DNA of 33,640 nucleotides from an uncultured beta proteobacterium (GTDB taxonomy: Bacteria > Pseudomonadota > Gammaproteobacteria > Burkholderiales > Burkholderiaceae_C), in assembly GCA_903828235.1 (NCBI GenBank), contig CAIKLM010000157.1:1-33640 (forward strand), written 5' to 3'. Below, piece after piece: positions 17,373 to 25,662 of the stretch; position 1 is the stretch's first letter, and each line of letters begins with the position of its first letter. The notes beneath the pieces are model-generated. The model was not told where the DNA came from. It saw only the letters and a program-made list of their open reading frames with translations, and ran no database searches. The position numbers and the translations under genes are program-made.

Positions 17373-18437
17373 TCACCGGCGCACGCCGCCCATGGCGGCG
17401 AGCACGTGCGCGAAGGGGTTGGCTTGCGGCGCGGCGATCGGCTGCGCGGCGGCCTGCGCGTCGCGCTGGCTCCACACCGTCTCGGGCCGACTCTGCAGCA
17501 CGTGGAGGCGACCGGCGCGGTCGACGGCCCACTCGATGTCCATCGCCTGACCGTAGTGACGCTCGATCCGCTCGGCGGTGACGAGCAAGGAGCGCAGCAG
17601 CGCATCGTCGCAGCACGCGACCCGGCGCTCGGCCTCGTCCACCGGCTCGGCGACGATGCCGCCCTCGGGCTTCGGCACGTCGCGGACCGCCTTGTCGGAA
17701 ATCACCCGGCGCATCACCTCGCCGGTCACCTTGTTCAGCGCGTACTCGTCGGGGGTGACCTCCCCGCTCACCACGGCCGATCCCAGGCCCCAGCTCGCGT
17801 TGATCGCGACCACCGACCGGTCGCCGGTGGTCGGGCTGCGGGTGAACATCACGCCGGCGCAGCGGGCATCGACCATCCGCTGCACGACCACGCCCATCGC
17901 GACCTGCGCCTCGGGCAGTCCGAGCCGCAGCCGATAGGTGACCGACGGCTCGCTGTACAGGCTGGCCCAGCACCGGCGTACCGCGTCGATCACCGCTTCG
18001 AGGCCCCGCACCCACAGGAACGTGTCCTGCAGCCCCGCGAAGCTGGCCTCTGCGCTGTCTTCGGAGGTCGCGCTCGAGCGCACGGCGACCGGCGCGCGCG
18101 GGTCGTCGCCGACCAGCGCCGCGTGCGCCTGCGCGATCGCTTCGCGCAGCGCCTGGGGCAGCGGTGCCTCGAGCACGCGCGCACGCATGCCGGCAGTGGC
18201 CGTCGCGACGCCGGCAAGGTCGTCGGCACGCAAGCCCACGAGCGGCGCGCGCAGCGCCGGCAGCGCGTCGGCGAACGCGCCGAACGCCTCGGTCGTGACG
18301 ACGAATCCCGGCGGCACGTCGATGCCCGCCCGCGCCAGCTCGCCCAGGCTCGCGCCCTTGCCGCCAACGCGGTGCCGGTCGGCCAGGCCAATCGCCTCGA
18401 ACCGCGCGACCGCGCCGTCGACCGCCCGCATCGTCAT
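17373..18437 (-). CDS. ATP-grasp subunit of a split PEP-synthase/phenylphosphate-synthase-like phosphotransferase
   Basis: A 354-residue protein covering only the N-terminal ATP-binding domain of PEP synthases: GGKGASLGEL (25-34), GIDVPPGFVVTTEAF, AVRSSATSEDS (118-128), FAGLQDTFLWV, GVMFTRSPTTGDRS, SWGLGSAVVSGEVTPDEY and the closing DIEWAVDRAGRLHVLQSRPETVW. The length matches, from memory, the roughly 40-kDa subunit 2 of Thauera phenylphosphate synthase, which phosphorylates the catalytic histidine of subunit 1 using ATP. The ATG at 18437 overlaps the stop of the histidine subunit (ATGA). A second ATG lies at 18431. It is co-transcribed with a biotin-dependent carboxylase, an unusual pairing discussed in the findings. 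Confidence 0.87.
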   Translation of the reverse strand: MTMRAVDGAVARFEAIGLADRHRVGGKGASLGELARAGIDVPPGFVVTTEAFGAFADALPALRAPLVGLRADDLAGVATATAGMRARVLEAPLPQALREAIAQAHAALVGDDPRAPVAVRSSATSEDSAEASFAGLQDTFLWVRGLEAVIDAVRRCWASLYSEPSVTYRLRLGLPEAQVAMGVVVQRMVDARCAGVMFTRSPTTGDRSVVAINASWGLGSAVVSGEVTPDEYALNKVTGEVMRRVISDKAVRDVPKPEGGIVAEPVDEAERRVACCDDALLRSLLVTAERIERHYGQAMDIEWAVDRAGRLHVLQSRPETVWSQRDAQAAAQPIAAPQANPFAHVLAAMGGVRR

Positions 18438-20263
18438 GCCGCCTCGAGGATCGTCACCAGGCCCGAATCGCCGTCGACGCGCAACCGGTCGCCGGTGCGG
18501 ATCGTCTTCGTGGCGTGGCCGCAGCCGACGACCGCCGGCATCCCGTACTCGCGCGCGACGATCGCGGCGTGCGACATCGTGCCGCCGATGTCGGAGACGG
18601 TCGCGCGCACCTTGCCGAAGATCGGCGCCCAGCTCGGCGCGGTCACCGGGCACACGAGGATTTCGCCGTCGCGCACGCTGGCGATCTCGTCGACCGTCTT
18701 CACCACGCGCGCCGTGCCCTCGACGATGCCCGGCGAGGCCGCGAAGCCGCGCAGCTCGTTGGCGTTGGCCTCGGAGGGCGGCGTCGACCACGACTTCAGC
18801 TGCTCGGAGGTGATGCCCCAGAGCATCAGCAGCAGCGGGTCCTGGATGTTCTCGGGCACCTGGCCCAGCGCCGGGGGCGGCGACCACTCGGCCATCACCG
18901 CGAGCATGCGCTTGCGCTCGGCGACGATCGGCGGCCAGTGCGCGGGGCCGGCCGGCGCCGTGCCCGCCGCCCAGGCCAGCATGAGGTCGGAAATCGCCTG
19001 GCCGACCTCGGTGTGGTGCAGGTGGAACACGTCCTCGGCGTCCTCGAAGAACCCGAAGCGCGTCAGCAGCCGGCCGATCTCGCGCATCTTGCGGTAGAAC
19101 GCGCTCGCAGCCCAGTGCTCGCAGTAGAACTTGTGGTCCTCGACGTACGGGAAGACCATCTGCGACAGCCCGAGCATCTGGTCGAACGCGCCGCGCTCGG
19201 CGTCGCCCGGCAGCAGCGCGCGGTACTTCGCGACGATCTCGTCCCGTTCCCTCTTGATGCGCTCGGTCGGGCGGTCGAGGCTCACGCCCGCCTGGATCTG
19301 CGCGATGTAGCGCGGCAGCGCGGAGAACGGCACCGACAGGTCGTCGTTCCAGCTGCGGTGGTGGTGGTAGAAGCCGTCGCCGGTCGAGGTGTTGAACCAG
19401 GGGTCGCGCGCCGCGTCGAGCGCGGCGATCCACTGCGCGCCCGCCTCGCCCCGCGTGTGCATCGCGGCGATGAGTTCGGCCGGAGCGCGGCCCTCGCGGA
19501 TCTCGTCGTCGACGCCGAGGCGGATGGCTTCGCGGGCGAGCTTCTTCAGCTCGTCGTCGGGCCGGAACATCAGCACGTCCACGCCGGCGACCATCCGCGA
19601 CACCGTCTGGTCGGTGATCTCCGGGAAGGCCTTCTTGCAGAACTCGAAGAACGTCAGGTAGGCGCCGTACCCGAGCACCAGGAACTCGAAGTGGTACTGC
19701 CACATCTTCAGGTACGACTCGGTGCACCGGTGGAATGCCTCCACCAGCCGGAAGTTCTGTGCGATGCCGCGCGCTTCCTTCACCATCGCGTCCTCCTCGT
19801 ACTCGGGGAGGTCGGGCACCTTCAGCGCGTCGATGTCGGCGATCAGCGCCAGCATCTTCTCCTTCCACTGGGCGTAGAGCTTGTCCCAGTTGCCGAAGTA
19901 GAAGAAGGCGCGGTCCTGGAACAGCTTCGCGCGTTCCTCGATCTTTGCCGGGTCGGTCACCGGCTGCACCGAGATGTAGACGCGGCCGTTGACGATGCGG
20001 TGGTCGATGCCGAGCACTGGCGGGATCGCGAACACGCGGCTGTTGTAGGCGCCCAGCGACACGTACGGCGCCTCGGCGGTGATCACGTCGAACGCGGGCA
20101 TCGGCTCCGGGAAGTGCATGCCGTTGTAGAACCAGAACCGACCGTCGTCTTCCGGGCGGAAGCGCGTGTAGTACGGGTACATCGAGGCCCACTGCTCGGC
20201 ACCCTTCAGGGTGGGCAGTTCCGAGGGCAGGGGGAATCCGACCGGCGCGGCTTTCGTGTCCAT
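18434..20263 (-). CDS. Phosphohistidine/substrate subunit of a phenylphosphate-synthase-like phosphotransferase
   Basis: A 609-residue protein. The last 100 residues are a PEP-utilising-enzyme mobile domain with the phosphoacceptor histidine H565 in GGTMSHAAIVAREYGMPAVVG (split as GGTMSHAAI and VAREYGMPAVVG). The first 500 residues lack the ATP-grasp domain and resemble the large subunit of phenylphosphate synthase (about 607 residues, histidine near 569, from memory), where the acceptor substrate binds. The C-terminal PEP/pyruvate barrel of true PEP synthase is missing, so PEP is unlikely to be the product. The ATG at 20263 follows AAGGAGA. It is the first gene of the operon, divergent from the IclR-type gene. 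The acceptor could be a phenolic or enolic oxygen; the sequence does not decide. No CBS-domain third subunit is nearby. Confidence 0.85.
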   Translation of the reverse strand: MDTKAAPVGFPLPSELPTLKGAEQWASMYPYYTRFRPEDDGRFWFYNGMHFPEPMPAFDVITAEAPYVSLGAYNSRVFAIPPVLGIDHRIVNGRVYISVQPVTDPAKIEERAKLFQDRAFFYFGNWDKLYAQWKEKMLALIADIDALKVPDLPEYEEDAMVKEARGIAQNFRLVEAFHRCTESYLKMWQYHFEFLVLGYGAYLTFFEFCKKAFPEITDQTVSRMVAGVDVLMFRPDDELKKLAREAIRLGVDDEIREGRAPAELIAAMHTRGEAGAQWIAALDAARDPWFNTSTGDGFYHHHRSWNDDLSVPFSALPRYIAQIQAGVSLDRPTERIKRERDEIVAKYRALLPGDAERGAFDQMLGLSQMVFPYVEDHKFYCEHWAASAFYRKMREIGRLLTRFGFFEDAEDVFHLHHTEVGQAISDLMLAWAAGTAPAGPAHWPPIVAERKRMLAVMAEWSPPPALGQVPENIQDPLLLMLWGITSEQLKSWSTPPSEANANELRGFAASPGIVEGTARVVKTVDEIASVRDGEILVCPVTAPSWAPIFGKVRATVSDIGGTMSHAAIVAREYGMPAVVGCGHATKTIRTGDRLRVDGDSGLVTILEAA

Positions 20264-20440
20264 GCGTGTCTCCTTCGTTTGCCCGGGGGGCCGGTCGCGA
20301 CCGGAGGGTGTGCGGGGCCGCGCAAGGGCTCCGCTCCCGGTTGAGCGCGCATGGTTGCCGGGAATCGATTCCCGCGCCAAGATGCGCCTGGGGACTTTTC
20401 ACCTGGTGAACACGGGCCGACGGTCCGCGAGGGAAGAGCA
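20264..20440. promoter_or_regulatory. Divergent promoter region with three palindromes
   Basis: Between the phosphotransferase operon and the IclR-type gene lie CCGGTCGCGACCGG (20291-20304, perfect), CGGGAATCGATTCCCG (20359-20374, perfect 16 bp) and TTCACC-T-GGTGAA (20398-20410, perfect arms). IclR-family proteins usually bind short palindromes with GGAA/TTCC-like arms, so the 16-bp one is the best operator candidate. The AAGGAG site for the operon is next to 20264, and GAGGGAAGAG precedes the ATG at 20441. Confidence 0.55.
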
Positions 20441-21274
20441 ATGCGCGCGACGCGGGTGAAGACGATCCGGGCGCTGGACCGGGGGCTGGACGTGATGCTG
20501 CGGCTGCACGAGATGCGCGCGGCGAGCCTGCACGACCTGCATCGCGCGACGGCGCTGCCGCGCGCGACGCTCACCCGCATCCTGCTCACGCTCGAGCAGC
20601 GCGGCCTGGTGTGGCAGCGCATCGCCGACGGCGCGTACCTGCCCGGCCACTCGCTGCGCGCCGAGGGCCGCGAGACCGACGACACCGACCGGCTGGTGGA
20701 GATCGCCTCGCCGATCCTTGCGCGGCTGTGCGCGGCGGTGCAGTGGCCGTCGATCCTGGCGGTGCCGCGACTGCACTACATGGAGGTGATCGAGACCAAC
20801 AGCCCGCGCTCGTACTTCCACCACATCCCGCTCGGACCGATCGGGTTCCGCGTCAACATGCTGCGCTCGGCCACCGGGCGGGCCTACCTTGCGCACGTGG
20901 ACGCCGCCGAGCGCGACGCGATCCTGGAGCGGCTGCGCGCGAGCAGCGCGCCCGGCGATGCCGCCGCGCACGACCGCCGCGCGGTCCTGCGCGTGCTCGC
21001 CGAAACCCGCCGGCGCGGCTACGCGGTGCGCGACACCGCATGGGGTGGGCACTACGACAAGGCGCGGCGCGAGTGGAACGACGGCCGCGACTCGGTCGCG
21101 GTGCCGATCGTGGTGGCCGACGCCGCGGACGGCGTGCCGGCGCGGGCGATCGGCTGCGTGAACCTGACCTGGATCCACCGCGTGACGACGGTGTCGCAGA
21201 TCGTCGCGCGGCACCTGCCGGCGCTGCAGGCCGCGGCGGCGGAGATCGCGCGGCAGGTGGGGCGAAGAGCCTGA
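20441..21274 (+). CDS. IclR-family transcriptional regulator
   Basis: A 277-residue regulator. The N-terminal winged helix-turn-helix reads KTIRALDRGLDVMLRLHE (7-24), then SLHDLHRATALPRATLTRIL and the wing EQRGLVWQR. The C-terminal effector domain follows from about 75, ending in IVARHLPALQAAAAEIARQV. The subgroup with TIRALDRGLDV resembles MhpR-type regulators of aromatic catabolism. The ATG at 20441 is preferred because GAGGGAAGAG precedes it; an upstream ATG at 20351 would run through the palindromes. It probably controls the divergent phosphotransferase/carboxylase operon and itself. Confidence 0.92.
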   Translation: MRATRVKTIRALDRGLDVMLRLHEMRAASLHDLHRATALPRATLTRILLTLEQRGLVWQRIADGAYLPGHSLRAEGRETDDTDRLVEIASPILARLCAAVQWPSILAVPRLHYMEVIETNSPRSYFHHIPLGPIGFRVNMLRSATGRAYLAHVDAAERDAILERLRASSAPGDAAAHDRRAVLRVLAETRRRGYAVRDTAWGGHYDKARREWNDGRDSVAVPIVVADAADGVPARAIGCVNLTWIHRVTTVSQIVARHLPALQAAAAEIARQVGRRA

Positions 21275-21329
21275 GCGGCCAGGCAGGGCCGGGGTCGCCG
21301 CGTCGGTTTGCTTCCGGCTGGGCCGCTCA
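21272..21329. terminator. Inverted repeat spanning both convergent stop codons
   Basis: TGAGCGGCC (21272-21280) and GGCCGCTCA (21321-21329) are perfect complements separated by 40 bases. Each arm contains the stop codon of one of the two convergent genes. The loop is long and no T-run is present, so it is at most a weak bidirectional terminator. Confidence 0.35.
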
Positions 21330-22304
21330 AGGCCTCACGAGCACGGCGCCGACACGCCGACCTTCCTCGACAGCGGCGTGAGCCCGAGCGATGTCATCCA
21401 GCCCGAAGGCGGCCGCCGTCCTGTGGGCCAGTGCGCGCCTGCGCAGCAGGTCGTTGGCGGCTTCAACCACGGCCTCACGGTCCGCGGGCCGGAGTTCGTA
21501 GACCAGGAAGCAGGCGATCGTGAGCGAGTCCCACAACATGGCGCGGAAGTCGACCGGGATTTCGACGGTCTGGTTCGAGCCGTAGCTGACAAGGCGACCG
21601 TGTGGCCGCAGAACACCCTTGCCGATGAGGCCTGCGGTGGATTGAAAGTCCATGTCGATCACCGCGTCGACACCTCGACCCCCGGTCAGTTCACGAACCC
21701 GCTCGGCCACCGGCTCAGCCCGGTGGTCGATGACATGCGCGGCACCCGCAGAGCGGGCCGAGTCCCTGCGCGCGGGCGCACCCGCCGTGGCGATGACCTG
21801 CGCCCCGCTCTGCACGGCGATCTGGGTCACGTACTGTCCGACCATGCTGCCGCCCCCGATGACCAGGAGCGAGCGCCCGTCGATCTCTCCGGCCAGTCGC
21901 AACGACTGCAGCGCGGTGAGCACCGGGATGCCGACACAGGCACCTTCGTCGAAGGTGGCCTGTTCCGGCAGATCGACGGCCTGTTGGGATGGCAGGCAGA
22001 TCAACCCCGCCGCCGTTCCGGAAGCGCGCTTCCATTGCCCGTTCCAGAGCCAGACCCGCTGGCCAAGCCGGCTGGCGGGCACGCCCTCTCCCACGGCATC
22101 GATCACGCCTGCACCGTCGCTGTGCGGGATGACCCATGGCGTCGCCAGCGGACGGCGCATCCGGCTCTTGACGTCGGACGGATTGACGGCGGAGACATGG
22201 ACACGAACCCTCACCTCGCCGGCGACAGGGATCGGGTCAGTCCGGTCCCCGACGACCAAGACGTCCCCTGCCTCGCCATTGCGTTCGTACCAGGCTGCGC
22301 GCAT
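21327..22304 (-). CDS. Zinc-independent MDR oxidoreductase (NADPH:quinone reductase-like)
   Basis: A 325-residue medium-chain dehydrogenase/reductase. It has the GroES-like N-terminus (VNPSDVKSRM, PHSDGAGVIDAVGEGV), a nucleotide-binding turn LLVIGGGSMVGQYVTQIA (about 146-163) and the later GGRGVDAVIDMDF. The zinc-binding cysteines of alcohol dehydrogenases are missing, as in quinone oxidoreductases and crotonase-type reductases. The ATG at 22304 matches the usual family start (MRAAWYE). A TTG at 22322 with AGGA just upstream is an alternative. It lies 78 bases downstream of the alpha/beta hydrolase on the same strand and probably shares its transcript. The substrate is unknown. Confidence 0.87.
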   Translation of the reverse strand: MRAAWYERNGEAGDVLVVGDRTDPIPVAGEVRVRVHVSAVNPSDVKSRMRRPLATPWVIPHSDGAGVIDAVGEGVPASRLGQRVWLWNGQWKRASGTAAGLICLPSQQAVDLPEQATFDEGACVGIPVLTALQSLRLAGEIDGRSLLVIGGGSMVGQYVTQIAVQSGAQVIATAGAPARRDSARSAGAAHVIDHRAEPVAERVRELTGGRGVDAVIDMDFQSTAGLIGKGVLRPHGRLVSYGSNQTVEIPVDFRAMLWDSLTIACFLVYELRPADREAVVEAANDLLRRRALAHRTAAAFGLDDIARAHAAVEEGRRVGAVLVRP

Positions 22305-22382
22305 GTCGGTATCCCAGTTCAAGAGTCCTGCAAGGAGGGTGGCCTGGCCTGACTCACCAAGGAATCCGCGTCGGCCAGGACC

Positions 22383-23111
22383 TCAATCGCGCCCCGCCTG
22401 TTCAATCGCCGAGGCGATCGCGTCGGGGTCGGTGAACCACACCTCATGGCTGCCGCTGCACTCGATGTATCGGAACAACCCCAAGCGCTCCGACAGCCGG
22501 GGGTGCCAACCCAGGCTCTGCGGCAGCGCGCTGTCCATGCGGCAGTTCACGTAGCTCTTCGGCAGTGGGCAGGCGGCCATCGGCTGGCTGAGCGTGATCG
22601 GGTCCTGGAAGGTCTTGTACGGGTGCGGATTCAGGCGCTCGAAGGCATGCGTCGCCAGCGCCAGATCGGCGTCGTTGATGAACGCCTCTCGCCAGATCGG
22701 GAACGGCAGCATCACCGCGCCGCCACTCTGGCCGGCCATCTGGTCAAACAGCGCGGTGTAGTGAGGGGGCACCATGTCGTTCAGGCACTCGCCGGGCTGT
22801 GGCACAAAGGCATTGACGTACACCAGCCGTGCGATGCGCTGCGGCCGCAGATCGGCCACGCGCGAGATCACCATGCCGCCGTAGCTGTGGCCCACCAGGC
22901 GCGTGGCGGTCAAGTCATGCTGGTCCAGGTAGGCAGCCAGCGACTGCGCGGCGTCCTCCAGCCCGATGACGGAGCGGTCGTCCCCGGGGCGGTTTCCGGC
23001 CAGCGTAGGGCAGTGCACGGTGTGACCGCGCGCGCGCAGGCGCTCGGCCGTGGCCTCAAGCTCGGCGCCGGTGTGCCAGGCACCGTGAACCAGGACATAG
23101 GTGTCGGTCAT
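22383..23111 (-). CDS. Alpha/beta hydrolase (esterase-like, salicylate-esterase/pyrethroid-hydrolase type)
   Basis: A 242-residue alpha/beta hydrolase of the compact plant-esterase-like group: oxyanion loop YVLVHGAWHTG, nucleophile elbow GHSYGGM (S76), the strand YVNAFVPQPGE, and catalytic histidine H222 in CSGSHEVWF. The family hydrolyses small esters. The ATG at 23111 is preceded by AGGAGA, and the frame upstream of it is not conserved-looking. It leads a two-gene unit with the MDR enzyme. There is no direct link with the ketone locus apart from proximity. Confidence 0.87.
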   Translation of the reverse strand: MTDTYVLVHGAWHTGAELEATAERLRARGHTVHCPTLAGNRPGDDRSVIGLEDAAQSLAAYLDQHDLTATRLVGHSYGGMVISRVADLRPQRIARLVYVNAFVPQPGECLNDMVPPHYTALFDQMAGQSGGAVMLPFPIWREAFINDADLALATHAFERLNPHPYKTFQDPITLSQPMAACPLPKSYVNCRMDSALPQSLGWHPRLSERLGLFRYIECSGSHEVWFTDPDAIASAIEQAGRD

Positions 23112-23638
23112 GATGGGTTGTCTCCTGTGATTTGGAACACGCGAGGAAGATCTCGGCAAGCCGCGCAGGACTTGGCTGGCCGCGGTGTGCAGGCCAGCGA
23201 GCGCAAAGCGCCGAGCGGGTCGGTCAGCCGATGGGCGGCAGGCGCTGCGTCAGTGCTCGATCGACGCGGACTGGGCGAGAGGGGCGGTCGGCCGGTTGAC
23301 ACGTCGGAAGTTTGCGGCTGCGTGCCGGCGATGCGTATCGGGCTTGCCCGATGGGCCGAGGACGGCAGGCCACGAAGCGAGCAGTTGCCCATCTCCGGCG
23401 GATCGTGAGGGGGCCGTTCCGCCGAGGGGAGCGCCCGTACAGGCCGCGCTGAAGGGCAGCGACGGCCGGCGCGGTAGCGGGGTCAAGCGAACCGGAAAGC
23501 CGGGGGTAAGTCCACGGTCTCGACAGTGCGGCCCGGGCGCAGTGCCAGGCCAAGAGGCTGTGGTGCCCCGACGCTCGATCCGCCACCCCGCGCCGCCCAA
23601 GGACCTGGCACCAAGGGCGCAACACCATGGAGTCCTTC
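23112..23638. other. 527-bp intergenic region without a recognisable gene
   Basis: The region separates divergent genes. No frame in it resembles a protein. TTGACA at about 23297 could be a -35 element, but no good -10 sits at the right distance. A short hairpin-prone stretch, ACCGGAAAGCCGG (near 23490-23502), has no recognisable RNA family. Confidence 0.4.
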
Positions 23639-25378
23639 ATGCTGATCTCAGTGAGTCGACCGACAAAGGTCCTGAACTGTTTGCTGCTGTTCCTGGCCGC
23701 ACTCTTGACCGCCTGCGGCGGCGGCGGCGACCCGCCCAGCACCACCACGCCGGTGGTCGCCTTGAGCGAGTTCCGCCGCGCAGCCGCGGGCCATCGCGTT
23801 GCCGAGGTCGCGGTGCCGGGCGCAGACGGCACGCGCCTGGCGACCTACGTGTACCTCCCGGCCCAGGGCGCCGGGCCTTTTCCGACGCTGGTGATGCGCA
23901 CGCCCTACGAACTGCCGATCACGCCGGTCAGCGGGTTCCCCGAAGACCATGCCAACGCAGAGACCGAGGCCCGGGCCGAGGACGTGGGCTGGACGGAGGC
24001 CACCGACCGCGGTTATGCGCTGGTGGTGCAGGTCGTCCGCGGCCGCCACAAGTCGGACGGGGTGTTCGGCCTGTTCCTTGGCGAGGAGGTGGCCGATGGC
24101 GAGTCGCTGATCCGCTGGGTCGAGGCGCAGCCCTGGTCGAACGGGCGCATCGGGATCTTCGGCGACTCGGCCAGCGGCGTGGCCTCGCTGCAGGCGGCCG
24201 CCTCCGGGCGCTCGTCGATCAAGGCCGTGTATGCGCAGGCCACCTCGCCGGACTTCGTCGGCGGCGTGATCTTCCCCGGGGGCCGCGTCAAGTGGGAGGC
24301 GTTGCTGCCCTTCGTGCTGAACCAGGCTGCCGAGAACGGCAAGGATCATGACAGCAGGCTGGGCCTGAGCGCCACGCAGGTTGCGGCGCTGAAGGAGCAG
24401 GCCGGCGACGCGCTGCAGGAGATGTTCGGCGCGGTCGAGGCCGGCGACGCGTCGCAGTCGAGCTGGTGGACGCGCGCCATCACGCCGGACTTCCCCATCG
24501 TCAGCCAGTTGTACCCGCGCTGGGGCGAGTTCCTGGCCACCGGGCGCAACCCCGCTGCGCTGGCCGCGCTGGACGTGACCGACCGCATCCGCGCGCCGGT
24601 CTTGCACGTCTCGCTCTGGCACGACTTCTTCCAGGCCAGCGCATTCAAGGCCTTCGGCCGCCTGCAGGGTACGCGCGGCGACCAGAAGCTGATCGTGCTG
24701 GACGGCACGCACTACGACGTCGACGACCCAGAGCGCTGGCCGTCGCGGCCCATGTTCGCGTGGTTCGACCATTGGCTGAAGGGCGAGGCCAACGGCGTGC
24801 GCGACTGGCCGGCCGTTCAGTACGTGCTGGCCGGGCAGCCCGAGGGCCCGTTGCGCAGTTCGCCGGTTTGGCCGCCGGCGGGAACGTCATCGACGGCGTC
24901 GACCCTGATGGCGCCCCAGCGTGCGCTGACGATCGACCCCGCTGCGCCGGCCCCCACGCTGGGCGGCAACCACCTGACGGTCAGCTCCGGCATGCTCGAT
25001 CAGCAGCCGCTGCTGGAGCGCGCCGACGTGGTGGAGTTGCGAGGCGCCGCCCTGCCCACTGGCGGGCTGCTGCTGGGTACGGCGGAAGCGGAGCTGAGCG
25101 TGCTGCAGGCCGGCGCAGGCGACATCGTGGTCAAGCTGGTCGACCGCCGTCCCGACGGCGAAGTGCGGCTGCTGCGCGAGTCGGTGGTCGCCCTGAATGG
25201 TGCGGGCACGGTGCGCGTGAGCTTCGCGCCGTTGGCCTATGCGTTCGATGCGGGCAGCGTGCCGGGGCTGGTGGTGGCCGGGGCGTCGTTGCCGGGCTAT
25301 CGCTCGCCGCAGCCGGCGCTGGCGGGCACCGTGAGCCTGGGCAGCGCGCAGCTGCAGTTGCCGATGGCGGCTGAGTGA
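23639..25378 (+). CDS. CocE/NonD-family hydrolase, predicted lipoprotein
   Basis: A 579-residue exported hydrolase of the CocE/X-Pro-dipeptidyl-peptidase (S15) group. A signal peptide ends in the lipobox LLTAC (C26), followed by a glycine linker. The alpha/beta domain has GRIGIFGDSASGV with nucleophile S177, LHVSLWHDFF with D329 and LDGTHYD with H358. A C-terminal jelly-roll domain (about 390-575) is typical of the family. The start at 23639 is preferred because GGAG sits 6 bases before it and the signal peptide then looks standard; an ATG at 23627 is in frame but lacks a site. It probably hydrolyses esters or amides at the outer membrane or in the periplasm. Confidence 0.87.
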   Translation: MLISVSRPTKVLNCLLLFLAALLTACGGGGDPPSTTTPVVALSEFRRAAAGHRVAEVAVPGADGTRLATYVYLPAQGAGPFPTLVMRTPYELPITPVSGFPEDHANAETEARAEDVGWTEATDRGYALVVQVVRGRHKSDGVFGLFLGEEVADGESLIRWVEAQPWSNGRIGIFGDSASGVASLQAAASGRSSIKAVYAQATSPDFVGGVIFPGGRVKWEALLPFVLNQAAENGKDHDSRLGLSATQVAALKEQAGDALQEMFGAVEAGDASQSSWWTRAITPDFPIVSQLYPRWGEFLATGRNPAALAALDVTDRIRAPVLHVSLWHDFFQASAFKAFGRLQGTRGDQKLIVLDGTHYDVDDPERWPSRPMFAWFDHWLKGEANGVRDWPAVQYVLAGQPEGPLRSSPVWPPAGTSSTASTLMAPQRALTIDPAAPAPTLGGNHLTVSSGMLDQQPLLERADVVELRGAALPTGGLLLGTAEAELSVLQAGAGDIVVKLVDRRPDGEVRLLRESVVALNGAGTVRVSFAPLAYAFDAGSVPGLVVAGASLPGYRSPQPALAGTVSLGSAQLQLPMAAE

Positions 25379-25490
25379 GCGTGGCGGCGGGATGGGCTCG
25401 ACAGGAGTCCACCGCGGCTGCACCTGGCGGTCCTGGAGCACGCGCAGGAGCCGAACCTGCATCGCTGGCGAATGCGTTGAGATCTTGGGG

Positions 25491-25520
25491 CGACGCCGGC
25501 CGCCGCCGGCCGCCGCCGGC
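25491..25520. repeat. Three tandem decamers (CGCCGCCGGC-like)
   Basis: CGACGCCGGC, CGCCGCCGGC and CGCCGCCGGC lie end to end between the convergent CocE-type and PEP-CTERM genes, followed by more GGCCG motifs to about 25541. This could form stable structure in the transcripts of both genes, or be simple-sequence slippage. Confidence 0.6.
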
Positions 25521-25662
25521 CATTTCGGCCGTTCCCGGCCGAGTCCCGGAGGCCAGGAACACCGCAACCGCGGCAGGGCGGCGTGCAGGAAGGGGCGCGT
25601 CGTTGCCGTGCCGCTGGGCCTGGACCGGGTCGGCCCTCGAGGCAACCCCGTGCCAGGGCTGC

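Noticed and set aside
17100..19097. Plus-strand open frame opposite the phosphotransferase genes
   Set aside because: No domain features; the minus strand carries strong ATP-grasp and biotinyl motifs over the same bases.
18434..20263. Classical PEP synthase
   Set aside because: The ATP-grasp domain is on a separate gene and the C-terminal PEP/pyruvate barrel is absent, so the phenylphosphate-synthase-like reading is better.
23480..23520. Second riboswitch-like segment (GGTAGCGGGGTCAAGC followed by ACCGGAAAGCCGG)
   Set aside because: It superficially resembles GEMM pieces, but the order is wrong and the GGGACGCAAAGCC core is missing.
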